The notes: a model not told the origin generated them from the letters alone. Shown: positions 43,382 through 52,814, counted from the stretch's first letter. The stretch is 64,000 nt of DNA from Amycolatopsis saalfeldensis (GCF_900110575.1 NZ_FOEF01000010.1:247884-311883), one strand, 5' to 3'. Numbers and translations: made by a program.

Positions 43382-43823
43382 CAATCAACTTCCGGCGGCC
43401 CGGTAGCGGCCGCCGGAAGCGCTGCAACGACCGCAACGACGCCTTCTCCCCGGCGGCGGTCAGCTCGGCAACCTTCGCCCGCTCCCGCTCGGCCAGCTTC
43501 AACTGCTGCTCCGCCCGGGTGCGCTGAGGGAACGCTTCGAACGTGACCACGCCGCCCAGCAACCGCCGGACCAGCACCTGGCAGTCGCCCTGCTCGCGTT
43601 GGTGCGAGAGAAGCTCCTTCAGCCGTTCCCCGACAAAAGCGACGACCTCACCCACACCGACCTGGCCCGCATCAACCTCGACCCCACCTACCTGATCAGC
43701 CGCCACGTCGCGATCTACGCGCCGCGCAACCGCAGCGACCTGCAGATCCACCCCGACGTCCTGTTCGCACTCCGGCTCACCGACAAACCCAGCTCCGACA
43801 GTCCGCCACGCGCGCGGAAATGA
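43382..43823 (+). pseudogene. Remnant frame, C-terminal part of an unidentified protein
   Basis: The plus-strand frame ending at 43823 reads LRERFERDHAAQQPPDQHLA and continues through LVREKLLQPFPDKSDDLTHT to YLISRHVAIYAPRNRSDLQ. It looks like true protein, but has only a TTG (43599) as start and merges upstream into a different, Ser-rich frame. I interpret it as the 3' part of a truncated gene. The minus strand (43400-43550) also has a coiled-coil-like frame, so the boundaries are uncertain. Confidence 0.4.
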
Positions 43824-43923
43824 CTCCCACAACCCGTGCTACTCGCCTCACCCGTCGTCTTCGCTTACCAGGGCCGTATCGGCGAGGCTGCCTTCCAGAT
43901 CGGCTCGCTTGCGGCAGGAGTGG

Positions 43924-45018
43924 TCAGCATTGTTTCGGCCCAGGCTGGTGTCCGGTGATAATCCAGCCTTTACCGATTGTGGTGAGGATGAAGACACCCA
44001 GGGCGGGTCCGCCTTTGACACTGAACAGGCACGAGTCCAAGGTGACCTGATGAAGTTCCGGTGAGCCTTTCAGGTACTGGCCTGTCGCGATGCAGTCGCC
44101 GACATTCAGGCCTGCGACAAGACGTTGCGCCTCCGGAGATTGGTCTCCGGCCAAGTCTCCGCAAATACCTTCCTCGACGTTTCCGATGAAGTTATTGTAG
44201 GCGCCGTGATCGGTGACCTGTGACTCAATTCCTTCCACTGCGCTATTGCAGTCTTTGAATCCGACATCTCGGAGGAACGCACTCTCACCTTGAGGCGACA
44301 TGAGGAGACATGCATTGTAAGGATCGCCCGCGCTGCGATTTTCCCGCTTGCTGGATGCTATCCAGTAGTAGAAATGCAACAATGTGTCATAAGGCGCTGC
44401 TGTCGGCAGGTGGTCGTAGTTACGGGTTGCTGGAGAGCCGCCGGAAGGCAGGCCTGCGGGGGCGCGGCCGACGTTGCCTCCGGCGCTGTCTGTCTGTGCA
44501 GGTCCCGCGGCTTGTACGCACGGCGAGTCGCCGATCTGGGCGCCGATGGCTCCGGCGCCGACGAGGAGCGCGATCAGGGCCAGGGCGGCGAAGACGAGGC
44601 CGCCGGTGCCGATCTTCAGGGTGTGCTTGGAGTTGTTGATGTCGCGGGCAGCGACCTGGCTGTTCCTGAGCCTGGAGTCGCTGATCTGGATGTGCGCTCC
44701 CGTCCAGCGCTGCGCCGAGACACTCGCCACGGCGGGCAGGAGCGCGGCCAGTTGCTCGGCGAAGCCTGGGTCGGCGACCGCGATGTCCTGCAGCACCGCC
44801 GCGACCATCCGCTGTCGCTCCGGCGCCTGCGGCTCTTCCTGCAGGTTCTCCAGGGCCGCCGTGCCTGAAGCGGTCCCGCGCAGCCGCGGCTCGATCACCC
44901 CGTAGAGCCGCTCCGCGGCCCCGTCCTTGACCTTGTCGGCGACCTTTCCCGCGATGGCCGCGAGGTAGCCTCCGGCGGCCGCGGCGGCCTGCGCTGCCAG
45001 GTCAGCAAGGTTGTCCAC
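43924..45018 (-). CDS. Single-pass membrane protein with an ISDSRLRNSQVAARDIN motif
   Basis: A 364-residue protein. Residues 1-120 are helical and Ala-rich. A short motif HIQISDSRLRNSQVAARDIN (about 130-150) precedes one membrane helix (LVFAALALIALLVGAGAIGA). The outer C-terminal 190 residues hold six Cys (SPCVQAA, YNACLLM, FKDCNSA, EGICGD, GDCIAT, DSCLFS), like DUF3558/DUF4333-type exported domains. The SDSxIxNSQVAGRDIN-type motif also occurs in effector-associated segments of bacterial NTPase conflict systems. GTG at 45018 has GGGAGGG upstream. Function unknown. Confidence 0.6.
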   Translation of the reverse strand: MDNLADLAAQAAAAAGGYLAAIAGKVADKVKDGAAERLYGVIEPRLRGTASGTAALENLQEEPQAPERQRMVAAVLQDIAVADPGFAEQLAALLPAVASVSAQRWTGAHIQISDSRLRNSQVAARDINNSKHTLKIGTGGLVFAALALIALLVGAGAIGAQIGDSPCVQAAGPAQTDSAGGNVGRAPAGLPSGGSPATRNYDHLPTAAPYDTLLHFYYWIASSKRENRSAGDPYNACLLMSPQGESAFLRDVGFKDCNSAVEGIESQVTDHGAYNNFIGNVEEGICGDLAGDQSPEAQRLVAGLNVGDCIATGQYLKGSPELHQVTLDSCLFSVKGGPALGVFILTTIGKGWIITGHQPGPKQC

Positions 45019-45297
45019 GTCATTCCCTCCCCGAAACCCGGTACTCAACCAGGCACGGCGAGTGATGGTACGCCGGCCGCGCTCAGCGAAAGCGCGGTTT
45101 CGGGCAACCTCCAGCACAGGTGGCTGGGCTGGCCTGGTGACCTCTCCGTTCCTGCTCGACGCCGGCGACCACTAGATGTGCTGGGCCGGATCATTGGTAA
45201 CACCACTCTCGGGAGGGGGCGGGAAGGATGTCCACGATGTTGACGATGTCAGCCGCGATCGACGGCTGCCCTCGCTGATCGTCGCCGAGCAGCGCGA

Positions 45298-46038
45298 TCA
45301 GGCCGGTGCGGTCCCCGTTGCACGCAGGGTCCGCAGCTGCGCCAGGGACAACTCCCGCGTCCGGTCCGACACGGGCGAGGACGTCCAGTCGGTCAGGTGA
45401 CGATTCGCCGTCACCTGGCTCGTGTCCGGGGTGACGTCGTGACCGTCGGAGGCCACGATCTTCTCGATCATCGCGGCGAACTTCCCGGGCCCGCCGCCGC
45501 CGTAGCCGACGCTGTAGCCCGCGCCAGTCTTCTCGGGCAGGAAATATAGCTCGCCGCGGTCGTTGCGCAGCCACATAACGCCAGCGTCCTGATCGATGAT
45601 CAACCGCTCCAGCACCTGGCCCTCGGGCAGCGACAACGGCGAGAACGTCCAGTAGGTCCAGGTCTCGATGTTCCCGGTCACCGTGCGGTAGTGCTGTTTC
45701 ACCACCGGCATCCAGGTGAGCGGATCGTAGAAGGTCGTCAGGCACAGGCAGCCGTCGCCGGCGACCGCCGACTGCGACTCGGGGTCGTCGAAGACGCAGG
45801 AACTCCATAGCCGCGGGGCGTCGTCGTTGGAGACCAGCGCCATGTGAAGTGGGGTCGGCTCGGTGTCCTGCAACCGACCAATCCATTCCTGCGTGTACCG
45901 GCTGGAATCGCGCAGTTGCTGGGTGGCGTTGAGCGCAGCACCCCACAGTTTCGGCGTTTCGCTGTAGAGCACGAAGTCGAACCATCCCCGCTGCGGATCG
46001 TAGGTCAGGTTCAATTCTCGCTCAGGCTGGTAGGTCAT
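45298..46038 (-). CDS. Hypothetical soluble protein (246 aa)
   Basis: Begins MTYQPERELNLTYDPQRGWF; predicted beta-rich, with many Trp and Tyr (WTYWTFSPLSLPEG, GAGYSVGYGGGGPGKF). Two Cys in GDGCLCLTTF. No signal peptide and no family recognised. It stands alone with 279 and 291-base spacers on either side in which I see no genes. Confidence 0.55.
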   Translation of the reverse strand: MTYQPERELNLTYDPQRGWFDFVLYSETPKLWGAALNATQQLRDSSRYTQEWIGRLQDTEPTPLHMALVSNDDAPRLWSSCVFDDPESQSAVAGDGCLCLTTFYDPLTWMPVVKQHYRTVTGNIETWTYWTFSPLSLPEGQVLERLIIDQDAGVMWLRNDRGELYFLPEKTGAGYSVGYGGGGPGKFAAMIEKIVASDGHDVTPDTSQVTANRHLTDWTSSPVSDRTRELSLAQLRTLRATGTAPA

Positions 46039-46329
46039 CAGTTGGGAGTCCCTTCCGTGGTCGATTCCGCTAGCGTCCCATCCGTCCCCGGCAAAGAGAG
46101 TCGGCAGCCCCGAGATAAAGGGGACTCCAGCCGATCGGCGCAACCGCGATCACGGTAAGGTCAGCCGCCGAATTCGGGACGCGTCGTCAATCTGCGAGGC
46201 CGCCGCGGGGGGTGCCCGCCGCCTGTGTCCGGCAAGGTCGACTCGAACCTGGACGCACGCCTCGTGCGGTCCTGCACCGGCTCGTCGGCGACACCGACGA
46301 ACTGCCCCCGAGGCCCGATCGCCGTTGAC

Positions 46330-46632
46330 TCACTGCCGTTTCGGCCGGTGCTCCCCGTAGTAGCGGCGGGCGGCCGTCTCGTCCGCGCTGATCCAGTGGC
46401 GTTCGCCGGCGACGGCGCCCTCGCCGCGGTACCACCAGCCGGTGACCACGTCGAACAGGACGCGGATCGTGCTGTCGGCCAGGGTGACGTCGTGGCGAAC
46501 GAGTGCGGCGGTCTCGCCGCTGCTGATCCCGTCCTCCTCGGCCTCGTCGATCGTCGTCGCCTGGTGCTCGGTCGCGGTGAACAGCGGCTGCCACGTCGCG
46601 CGGTCGCGGATCTCCGGGTTGCCGGCCCACAA
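46330..46632 (-). CDS. Hypothetical protein downstream of the carrier-protein operon (100 aa)
   Basis: Only a TTG start fits (46632), about ten bases after a GAGGTGAT site. The sequence (ALVRHDVTLADSTIRVLFDV, TGWWYRGEGAVAGERHWIS) is protein-like, without known domain. It lies 160 bases downstream of the Nudix gene on the same strand. Confidence 0.45.
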   Translation of the reverse strand: MWAGNPEIRDRATWQPLFTATEHQATTIDEAEEDGISSGETAALVRHDVTLADSTIRVLFDVVTGWWYRGEGAVAGERHWISADETAARRYYGEHRPKRQ

Positions 46633-46791
46633 CCACCAGGCTGATCACCTCTTCGGCGGCCGCGTGACATTTCATCGACGTATCTCAGCTGACCGAACCA
46701 GCCGGTTCTTCACGTCGTGTAGCGGTCCTTGCCCGACCGGGCTGCCCGGGGGCGAGCACCGCAGGACGCTCGGCAGTGTGCCCTTGACGTG

Positions 46792-47307
46792 TCAGGGGGC
46801 GTCGTCGTGCGCGAGTGGATCGAAGCCGTTCTCGAGGTACGCAGTCTGGCCGGTGTCCAGGGCGTCGAGGCACCCGGCGACACGTCGCGCCAGGTGCGGC
46901 CGGAGCATGGCCGCGCTCTCCTCGCGGGTGGCGAACTTCGAGCATTTCAACTCACCGTCGGCCAGGCGCAGCGAGGCGATCTGGTTGTCGTCGAGGATTC
47001 CGCCGTCGAACAGGCTGTTCGTCAGGGCGGGGCGGCCGTCGGGCTGTGGCGGAACCCAGTCCACGGCCAGCAGCCGGCCGGGTAGCAGGTCGAACCCGAG
47101 TTCTTCCTTGATCTCGCGGCGCGCCCCCGCCCACGGGGATTCGCCTTCGTCGAGTGCGCCGCCGGGGATCTCCCACGGCTCGGCGCCGTAGTTCGGCTCG
47201 ACGAGCAGGACGCGGCCCTCGGTGTCGCGGAAGATGACGCCCGCACCCGCGATCTGTTTGGGCAGGGTGGCGTAGTACTCGGCGGGCGGTGGCCATACCT
47301 GGGTCAT
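46792..47307 (-). CDS. Nudix hydrolase
   Basis: A 171-residue enzyme hydrolysing a nucleoside diphosphate-linked compound. The Nudix box is complete: Gly50-x5-Glu56-x7-REIKEELG (residues 64-71), flanked by EPWEIPGG. ATG at 47307. It is the last clear gene of the operon that starts at 50525, 50 bases after the acyltransferase. In this setting it might act on an NDP-sugar or CoA substrate, or clean up a by-product; that is inference. Confidence 0.85.
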   Translation of the reverse strand: MTQVWPPPAEYYATLPKQIAGAGVIFRDTEGRVLLVEPNYGAEPWEIPGGALDEGESPWAGARREIKEELGFDLLPGRLLAVDWVPPQPDGRPALTNSLFDGGILDDNQIASLRLADGELKCSKFATREESAAMLRPHLARRVAGCLDALDTGQTAYLENGFDPLAHDDAP

Positions 47308-47357
47308 GCGCGGCGACGCTACCCAGCCCGCCGAGTCCGCCGGTGACCGGCGTCGCG

Positions 47358-47960
47358 TTACGGACCGGGTTGCACTTCGTTCAGCAGGTCGGCGACCAGT
47401 TCGTAGGTTCGGGCGCACCGCGGGCACCGCATCCGGTCGGCGAGGGTAGCCGCGCAGCGGCAGACCCAGCCGATCGCACGGGCCGGATTGCCTAGGACCA
47501 GGGCGTGCGCGGGAACGTCGCGCAGGACGACAGCGCCGATCCCGACCATGGCGTAGGGCCCGATCTCAACGCCGGGCGCGACGCGCGCCCCGGCGCCGAT
47601 GGTGGCGCCGCGGCGCACGATGACCGGCGTCGACGTCCAGTCGCCGGGGCCTTGGCGCTGCCCGTCCGGGCGGGTGGCCCGGGGCGCGCGGTCTTCGGTG
47701 AGCACGGCCTGCGGGCTGATCATGACGCCGTCGTCGAGCTGCGCGCCGAACACGTCGGCGTGGTTGCCGATTTTGACGTTGTCGCCGATGCGTGACCCGG
47801 AGCCGACGTAGCAGCTTGTGCCCAGCGTGCAGCCGGACCCGATCTCGACGTCGTCGGCGACGTGGGCCTGGTGCCATACGCGGGTGCCGGCGCCAATCCG
47901 CGCGCCGGAGGCGACGTGGGCGCTCGGCTCGGCGAGGGGATAGTCGGCGCTGGCGGTCAT
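47358..47960 (-). CDS. Hexapeptide-repeat (left-handed beta-helix) acyltransferase with a C-terminal zinc ribbon
   Basis: A 200-residue protein of about nine hexapeptide turns (ARIGAGTRVWHQAHVADDVE, GSRIGDNVKIGNHADVFG), resembling WlbB/FdtC sugar N-acyltransferases. The tail WVCRCAATLADRMRCPRCARTY has two CxC/CxxC pairs, as in those enzymes. The catalytic His is probably in GNHADV. It overlaps the acyl carrier protein gene (ATGA), so the acyl donor may be an acyl-ACP in place of acetyl-CoA. Confidence 0.85.
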   Translation of the reverse strand: MTASADYPLAEPSAHVASGARIGAGTRVWHQAHVADDVEIGSGCTLGTSCYVGSGSRIGDNVKIGNHADVFGAQLDDGVMISPQAVLTEDRAPRATRPDGQRQGPGDWTSTPVIVRRGATIGAGARVAPGVEIGPYAMVGIGAVVLRDVPAHALVLGNPARAIGWVCRCAATLADRMRCPRCARTYELVADLLNEVQPGP

Positions 47961-48211
47961 GGCGTGCCTTCCGGGTTGGCGGTGAGGTGGTCGATCAGGT
48001 CGCCGAGCGTCCCGGCGGTGGCCAGCACCAGGTCCGGGACGGTCCGGCCGGTGGCGCGCTCGATGGCGACGGCGAGCGCGATGCGGTCGAGCGAATCGAA
48101 ACCGAGTCCGTCGAGCTGGTGCTCCCGGGTCAGGTCGCCGGAACGGTGGCTTCGGAGACTGGCTGCGGCGATGAAGACCGTGGTGGCGGGATCGACGGTG
48201 TGATCGGGCAT
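47957..48211 (-). CDS. Acyl carrier protein
   Basis: An 84-residue carrier with the phosphopantetheine site GFDSL (Ser40) followed by DRIALAVAIERATG, the helix II recognition pattern. It starts 82 bases inside the end of the FAD oxidase gene, in another frame, and overlaps the acyltransferase start. A stand-alone carrier beside a dioxygenase and an oxidase suggests that an acyl or aminoacyl group is modified while tethered. No adenylation or ketosynthase gene is in the window. Confidence 0.88.
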   Translation of the reverse strand: MPDHTVDPATTVFIAAASLRSHRSGDLTREHQLDGLGFDSLDRIALAVAIERATGRTVPDLVLATAGTLGDLIDHLTANPEGTP

Positions 48212-49626
48212 GGGCGGGCCTCCGGGCGTTCGGCGAGGGCGAGCAGGGACGGCAGCACTTCGACGACTGGGGCCTGGGCGAACAGCCGGACCGCCGCGGC
48301 CCCGATCGGGTCGCGGGTGGCCAAGACGGCAGGCAGCGTGGAGGCGAGCAGCGTCGCGAGCTGCCGCTGGCCGGCGCCACCGGAGCGGGCGCCCGGCCCG
48401 GCGAGGTGGTCGGCGAGGCCGCGCAGTGTCGCCGGGGTCAGCAGGTCGCTCAGCGGTGGGGCGGGCATCAGGCGATCGGCGCGGTAGGGGTGGCAGGCCA
48501 GGGAGCCGGGTTCGGTGATCTCGTCGGCGACGAGGTCGGCCAGCAGCGGCGCGAGCAGCACACCGCACCGGTAGGTCGCGGTGGCCAGCAGGACACGCGG
48601 GTCGGCGGTCGGCCCGACCAGCGGCAGATGGTCGAGGGTGTAGGGCCGGTAGCCGACCTGCGTGTCCAGCAGCTCGGCGCCGGCGAGCCGGTGCTCGATG
48701 ACGCGGGTGGCGTCGCCGATCAGCACGGCGATCTCGTCCAGCGTCGCCGCGCCGTCGAGCTTCGGGGCGAGGGTGAGCCGGTTGGTCGCGCCGAGGTAGA
48801 CCGTCCCGTCTCCGCGCGGCACGAGGTGGGTGCCGCATGTGAACGCCGCATTCGGGGTGCGGACGGTGTGCTCGACGGTGAGCGGGGTGCCGAGCACCAT
48901 GCTGACGCCGCGCCCGGCCAGCACCGGCGGCACCCCAAGCTCGCGGCGTTGCTCGCCCAGCAGCGCCGGAATCCCGGCGCCCGCGGCCAGCACGACCCGC
49001 CCGCACGCCACGGGCGTGCCGTCCGCGCACTGCAACCGGACCGCCGTCCGGTCCGGGGTCACGCTGCCGACCGGCGAGTCGTACCAGTGGGCGTTGCGGT
49101 GCCTGGTCACGGCCGCGCCGAGGGTGCCCAGCAGGCGGGTGATGTCGAGGCTCGGCTCGGTCGGCAGCCACAGCGCGGTTCCCGGCGTGGCCTCGGGCCG
49201 TAGTCCGTCGACGCCGGCGCCGTGGTGAAGTTCGGCGGGGTGGGTCGCTGAGCGGGCGGCCCGCGCGATCGCGGCCACGTCGTCGCGTTCGGCGTCGGCA
49301 GCCACGACCCACGTGCCCGCGACCAGCGGAACCAGCGGCTCACCGGACGCGGCGGCGAGTCCGTCCAGCCACGCCGGGTACCGGGCGAAGCTCCTCAGCC
49401 GCTGGCTGACCTCCAGCTCGACCCGCTCTTCGGGCTGGCTGGCGTCAACCTCGGAGAACAGGGACAGCATCGCGCCCGCCGCTGCGCTGGCCTGCCCCGG
49501 CGCCGAGGAGGGGCGCGGCGCGAGCACCGTGACGGTGAGCCCGCGGGCGAGCAGTGCGTGCGCGGCCGCGAGCCCGATCACCCCGGTGCCGACCACGGCG
49601 ACGTCGACCGTGCGTCGCCCGGTCAC
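48130..49626 (-). CDS. FAD-dependent amino acid/amine oxidase (DAO, glycine oxidase-like)
   Basis: A 498-residue flavoprotein. The Rossmann motif VVGTGVIGLAAAHALLARG lies at about residues 10-28 and the DAO C-terminal FAD strand is TQVGYRPYTLDHLPLVGPT. It resembles ThiO-type glycine oxidases, but is longer: the last 110 residues are an extra Ala-rich helical region ending over the carrier gene. The GTG overlaps the dioxygenase stop. Probable role: oxidise an amino group or alcohol in the carrier pathway. Confidence 0.85.
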   Translation of the reverse strand: MTGRRTVDVAVVGTGVIGLAAAHALLARGLTVTVLAPRPSSAPGQASAAAGAMLSLFSEVDASQPEERVELEVSQRLRSFARYPAWLDGLAAASGEPLVPLVAGTWVVAADAERDDVAAIARAARSATHPAELHHGAGVDGLRPEATPGTALWLPTEPSLDITRLLGTLGAAVTRHRNAHWYDSPVGSVTPDRTAVRLQCADGTPVACGRVVLAAGAGIPALLGEQRRELGVPPVLAGRGVSMVLGTPLTVEHTVRTPNAAFTCGTHLVPRGDGTVYLGATNRLTLAPKLDGAATLDEIAVLIGDATRVIEHRLAGAELLDTQVGYRPYTLDHLPLVGPTADPRVLLATATYRCGVLLAPLLADLVADEITEPGSLACHPYRADRLMPAPPLSDLLTPATLRGLADHLAGPGARSGGAGQRQLATLLASTLPAVLATRDPIGAAAVRLFAQAPVVEVLPSLLALAERPEARPCPITPSIPPPRSSSPQPVSEATVPAT

Positions 49627-50525
49627 GCCGCGCTTCGCAGACCCGGCACCTGGTGCACCGGGGCGGCCGCGTCGAGCCGGGCCTTGGCCTGGCACAGCAA
49701 CCGCCGTGCCGACGGCGCGAGGTTGTCCTGGCGGCCGAGGGCGGTGCGGCCGTGCGCGACGCGGCGCTGGTCGGCGATCAGCAGTTCCCCGCGGCGCAGC
49801 AGCACCCGCTGCGTCGTGAGGTGCAGCAGCGACGCGAAGCGTTCGAGCACCGGGCGGTGCCCGGTGTTGCGCTGGTCGGTCAGCAGCTTCCCGGCCCATC
49901 TGATCCACGTGTCCCCGGGTCGCCCGTCCTCGAGGATGGGGAACGGCAGCAGCGGCTCGCCGACTCCGTGCAGCTGCTCGGCGCGGCCCTCGAAGAACAC
50001 CGGGCGCCGCAGGACGTCGCGATTGTCGTCGGCGAGCAGGACCGCGGCCGCGCGCAGATCGGCGAGGATCGAGTGCCCGCCGCCGGCGGGATCGGGGCGC
50101 AGCATGAGCAGGCTGGTGTAGTCCGGCGGCGCGGTCACGTTCGGCGCGTCGATGTGCAGGGCCTGGGCGGCGACTCCGCCGAAGCTGCTCGGGTCACGCT
50201 CGGGCCCGGACAAGCCGTCCAGCCAGAGCCCGCGGCCGCCGTCGATGGAGAAGAACGGCACACCGACCCCGGCCAGCGCGCCCGCGGCCGCGCGGCGGAG
50301 CAACTCGTCGGACAGCTCCTCCGGGAATGCCGCGATCGCCCAGCCGTGGAGAGTGAGCCGGTCGGCGAGGCTGTGCACCAGCGCGGCGCCGGCGGCACGC
50401 AGGATGGCGCGGGCGGCCTCCACGCGGGGCGCGGCCCAGGCGTGGCCGTCCATGCTCAAGTCGTTCTCGGCCAGCGCGGTGGCCAGGCTGGGGGCGACGG
50501 GGACGCGGTGCCGGGGGTGTGTCAC
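49623..50525 (-). CDS. TauD/clavaminate synthase-like Fe(II)/2-oxoglutarate dioxygenase
   Basis: A 300-residue enzyme. The iron triad is His124-x-Asp126 (ALHIDAPN) with distal His258 (RRVAHGRTALGR), and a nearby Arg (260 or 265) would bind 2-oxoglutarate. The fold resembles TauD-family hydroxylases that act on amino acids, free or carrier-bound. First gene of the operon; GTG at 50525 has AAAGGGAG upstream. Divergent from the XRE regulator across 184 bases. Confidence 0.85.
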   Translation of the reverse strand: MTHPRHRVPVAPSLATALAENDLSMDGHAWAAPRVEAARAILRAAGAALVHSLADRLTLHGWAIAAFPEELSDELLRRAAAGALAGVGVPFFSIDGGRGLWLDGLSGPERDPSSFGGVAAQALHIDAPNVTAPPDYTSLLMLRPDPAGGGHSILADLRAAAVLLADDNRDVLRRPVFFEGRAEQLHGVGEPLLPFPILEDGRPGDTWIRWAGKLLTDQRNTGHRPVLERFASLLHLTTQRVLLRRGELLIADQRRVAHGRTALGRQDNLAPSARRLLCQAKARLDAAAPVHQVPGLRSAA

Positions 50526-50709
50526 GACGGTCTCCCTTTCAACGGTGCTCGATCGGAGCGGGGAGCTTCATGGAACGCGCGGGACCGGCCTGTGCGGCAG
50601 GGGCGTGTGCGGGACGGGCAACGGAGTTGCGGAACTGTCAAAACGCAAGGTGCACGTTCGGGCTGTCGCTCAGGGTGGTTGGTGAGGGACGATCGGTGAG
50701 GAGGTTCCG

Positions 50710-52110
50710 ATGGACGCGTTGCACCCGTTCTGGTCGTCGCCCGAGGTCCTGCGCGCTGCCGCCGACGGCCGCTACGGTCTGCTCGCGCGGGCCGTGCGCG
50801 AAGCCCGGCACCAGACGTTGGCGCAGGTCGCGGCTCGATGTCACCTGTCGGTGAGCACCTTGTCGAGGATGGAAACCGGGCAGCGCAAGCTCATCGACGT
50901 GCGCTACCTGCGGACCCTGTCCGACGTCCTCGCGATCCCGCCGCACCTGTTCGGGCTGGCCCCCGTCGTGACCGGCGCGGCAGAAACGCACGATCGTGCC
51001 TGGCCGGTTACTGTCGGCGCAACTACCTCCGGCGAACAGGGCGGTGACGAGGCGATGCGGCGACGACAGGTTCTCGCGGGGCTGGTCGGCTTCACGATCG
51101 CCGGGGCGCTGCCCGGGACCGCCCGCGCGGCCTCCGCCGAGGAATCGCTGGAGGCGCTGCTGCTCGCGAAGTCGACGCTTCCGGCGACGCCCGTGCCGCT
51201 GGTGACGCTGCACCTGGCGCTGGAGCAGGCGCAGCAGGCGTTTGAGCGCTGCGAGTACAGCGAGCTCACCGGCGCGTTGCCCCGGCTCATCGCCGCCGCC
51301 CACGCCAGCCGCGACGCCGCCGCCGGCCAGCTGCGGGAGCGGATGTCCGCGGCCCTGGCCCGCGCGTACCTGCTCGGCTCGGAGCTGGCGACCAAGCGGC
51401 ACCGCGACACCGTCGCCCGCGTCGCCGCCGACCGGTCCCACGCGGCCGCCGAAGAAAGCGGCGACCTGCTGACGATCGCGGCCAGCTCCCGCACCATGGC
51501 CATCGCGATGCGCCGCGACGCCCTCGGCGCCCCCGAGCGGATCGAACGGGACGCCGGGCTGACCGGCGCGATCACCATGCTCACCAAGACCGCGCTCGAC
51601 CTCGGGGCTGATCACGGCGATCCGCAGGCGCCGCTGCTGGCGACCTACGGATCTCTGCTGTGCGCCGCGAGCTACTCCGCCGCCCAGAACGGCAACACCG
51701 CCCAAGCCGTCAGCCTCATCGAGGAAGCCGAGCACGCCGCACGCCGGCTACCCGGAACCGTAGGCGGGACCGGCACCGCCCAGTTCAGCGAGACAACCGT
51801 CGCGGTCTACCGGATCGGGGTGCACACCGCTCTCGGCGACTCGGCCAAGGCCCTGAGTTACTTCGCCTCCGTCGTGCCCGGCCGCCTGCCAACCGCCGAA
51901 CGCCGGGCGCGTTCCTATGTGGACGGTGCGCGAGCGTGGAAGGACCACGGCAACCTCGACCAGGCCAGCAGCGCGTTGAACATGGCCTTCGCCTGCGCGC
52001 CACAGGAAATCCAGCGGCCCTCGGTCCGGGACCTGATCACCACCATGCTCGACACGCCCGGCCGGACGTCCGCCGACCTCCCGGCGCTGGCAGCCCACGC
52101 CGGGCTCTGA
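50710..52110 (+). CDS. XRE regulator with TPR-like sensor, divergent from the carrier-protein operon
   Basis: A 466-residue protein. HTH_XRE at about residues 22-80 (REARHQTLAQVAARCHLSVS, then TLSRMETGQRKL). An RRRQVLAGLVGFTIAGAL stretch follows at about 117-135, and the rest is TPR-type helices (YSELTGALPRLIAAAHASRD, AVSLIEEAEHAARRL). This form is common beside actinomycete secondary-metabolite genes and usually senses a small signal. ATG has GAGGAGG six bases upstream. It probably controls the operon 50525-46792. Confidence 0.85.
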   Translation: MDALHPFWSSPEVLRAAADGRYGLLARAVREARHQTLAQVAARCHLSVSTLSRMETGQRKLIDVRYLRTLSDVLAIPPHLFGLAPVVTGAAETHDRAWPVTVGATTSGEQGGDEAMRRRQVLAGLVGFTIAGALPGTARAASAEESLEALLLAKSTLPATPVPLVTLHLALEQAQQAFERCEYSELTGALPRLIAAAHASRDAAAGQLRERMSAALARAYLLGSELATKRHRDTVARVAADRSHAAAEESGDLLTIAASSRTMAIAMRRDALGAPERIERDAGLTGAITMLTKTALDLGADHGDPQAPLLATYGSLLCAASYSAAQNGNTAQAVSLIEEAEHAARRLPGTVGGTGTAQFSETTVAVYRIGVHTALGDSAKALSYFASVVPGRLPTAERRARSYVDGARAWKDHGNLDQASSALNMAFACAPQEIQRPSVRDLITTMLDTPGRTSADLPALAAHAGL

Positions 52111-52814
52111 CGACGAACACCGGGACCCCGCCGAGTACCGGGGACGCCCTATCCCGCACCCGCACGGCACCAGCACCATCAGCCAACCAGCCGGCCGAGG
52201 TCAGATCGGGGCGCCGATGGCGGCTAAGGCGCCGTCGAGCGCAGGTAACTAGCCGCTCAGCCCGGAGGGAGCCGTCGCGGTGCGGCTGTCGTAAGCGCGA
52301 CCCAGTCGCGCACGACAACGTGGTGGTCGCGCACGAGGCAAAGGCGATCTCAACGTACCTGACCCCGTGCAGCTACAGGCCGATGTCCTCGGCGAACATC
52401 TCCAGCGCCTCCGACACGGTCATCGCACCTTCGGCATGGCCGCCGAAACCCGGCCGCCCACCGCGCTCGCCGGACGGGTCGGTTGATGATCTGCTCGTCG
52501 CGGAGGCGGGCCCCGCTGGACGACGTCGACGACGTCCTCAACGTGGCGACCGTAGCCGACTTCGAACTGGCTCCCGAACGGCATGCTGCGATCGCGGACA
52601 TCGGCGAGACCTGCAGAGCGCTCACGGGATCCCTTGCGTCATCCGGATACGAGCGGCCGGGCCTCCGAGGGGGAGGGGAAGCCCGGCCACAATCGTTGAC
52701 ACGCCCATGGATGGCGGAAACGTGCCCTGACCCTGTGATACCTGATGATCATATTCGCCGGGGGCGGTTGCTCAGCAGTCACTCGATCGGGTCACTCGAG
52801 CCACCGGATCGACT
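52111..52814. other. About 700 bases of gene fragments, no intact gene
   Basis: A minus-strand tail reading MTVSEALEMFAEDIGL ends near 52372 and lacks the rest of its gene. A plus-strand stretch around 52505-52640 (DDVDDVLNVATVADFELAPE) looks coding, but has no clear start and degenerates. I see neither promoter nor RNA features that can be named. Confidence 0.4.
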
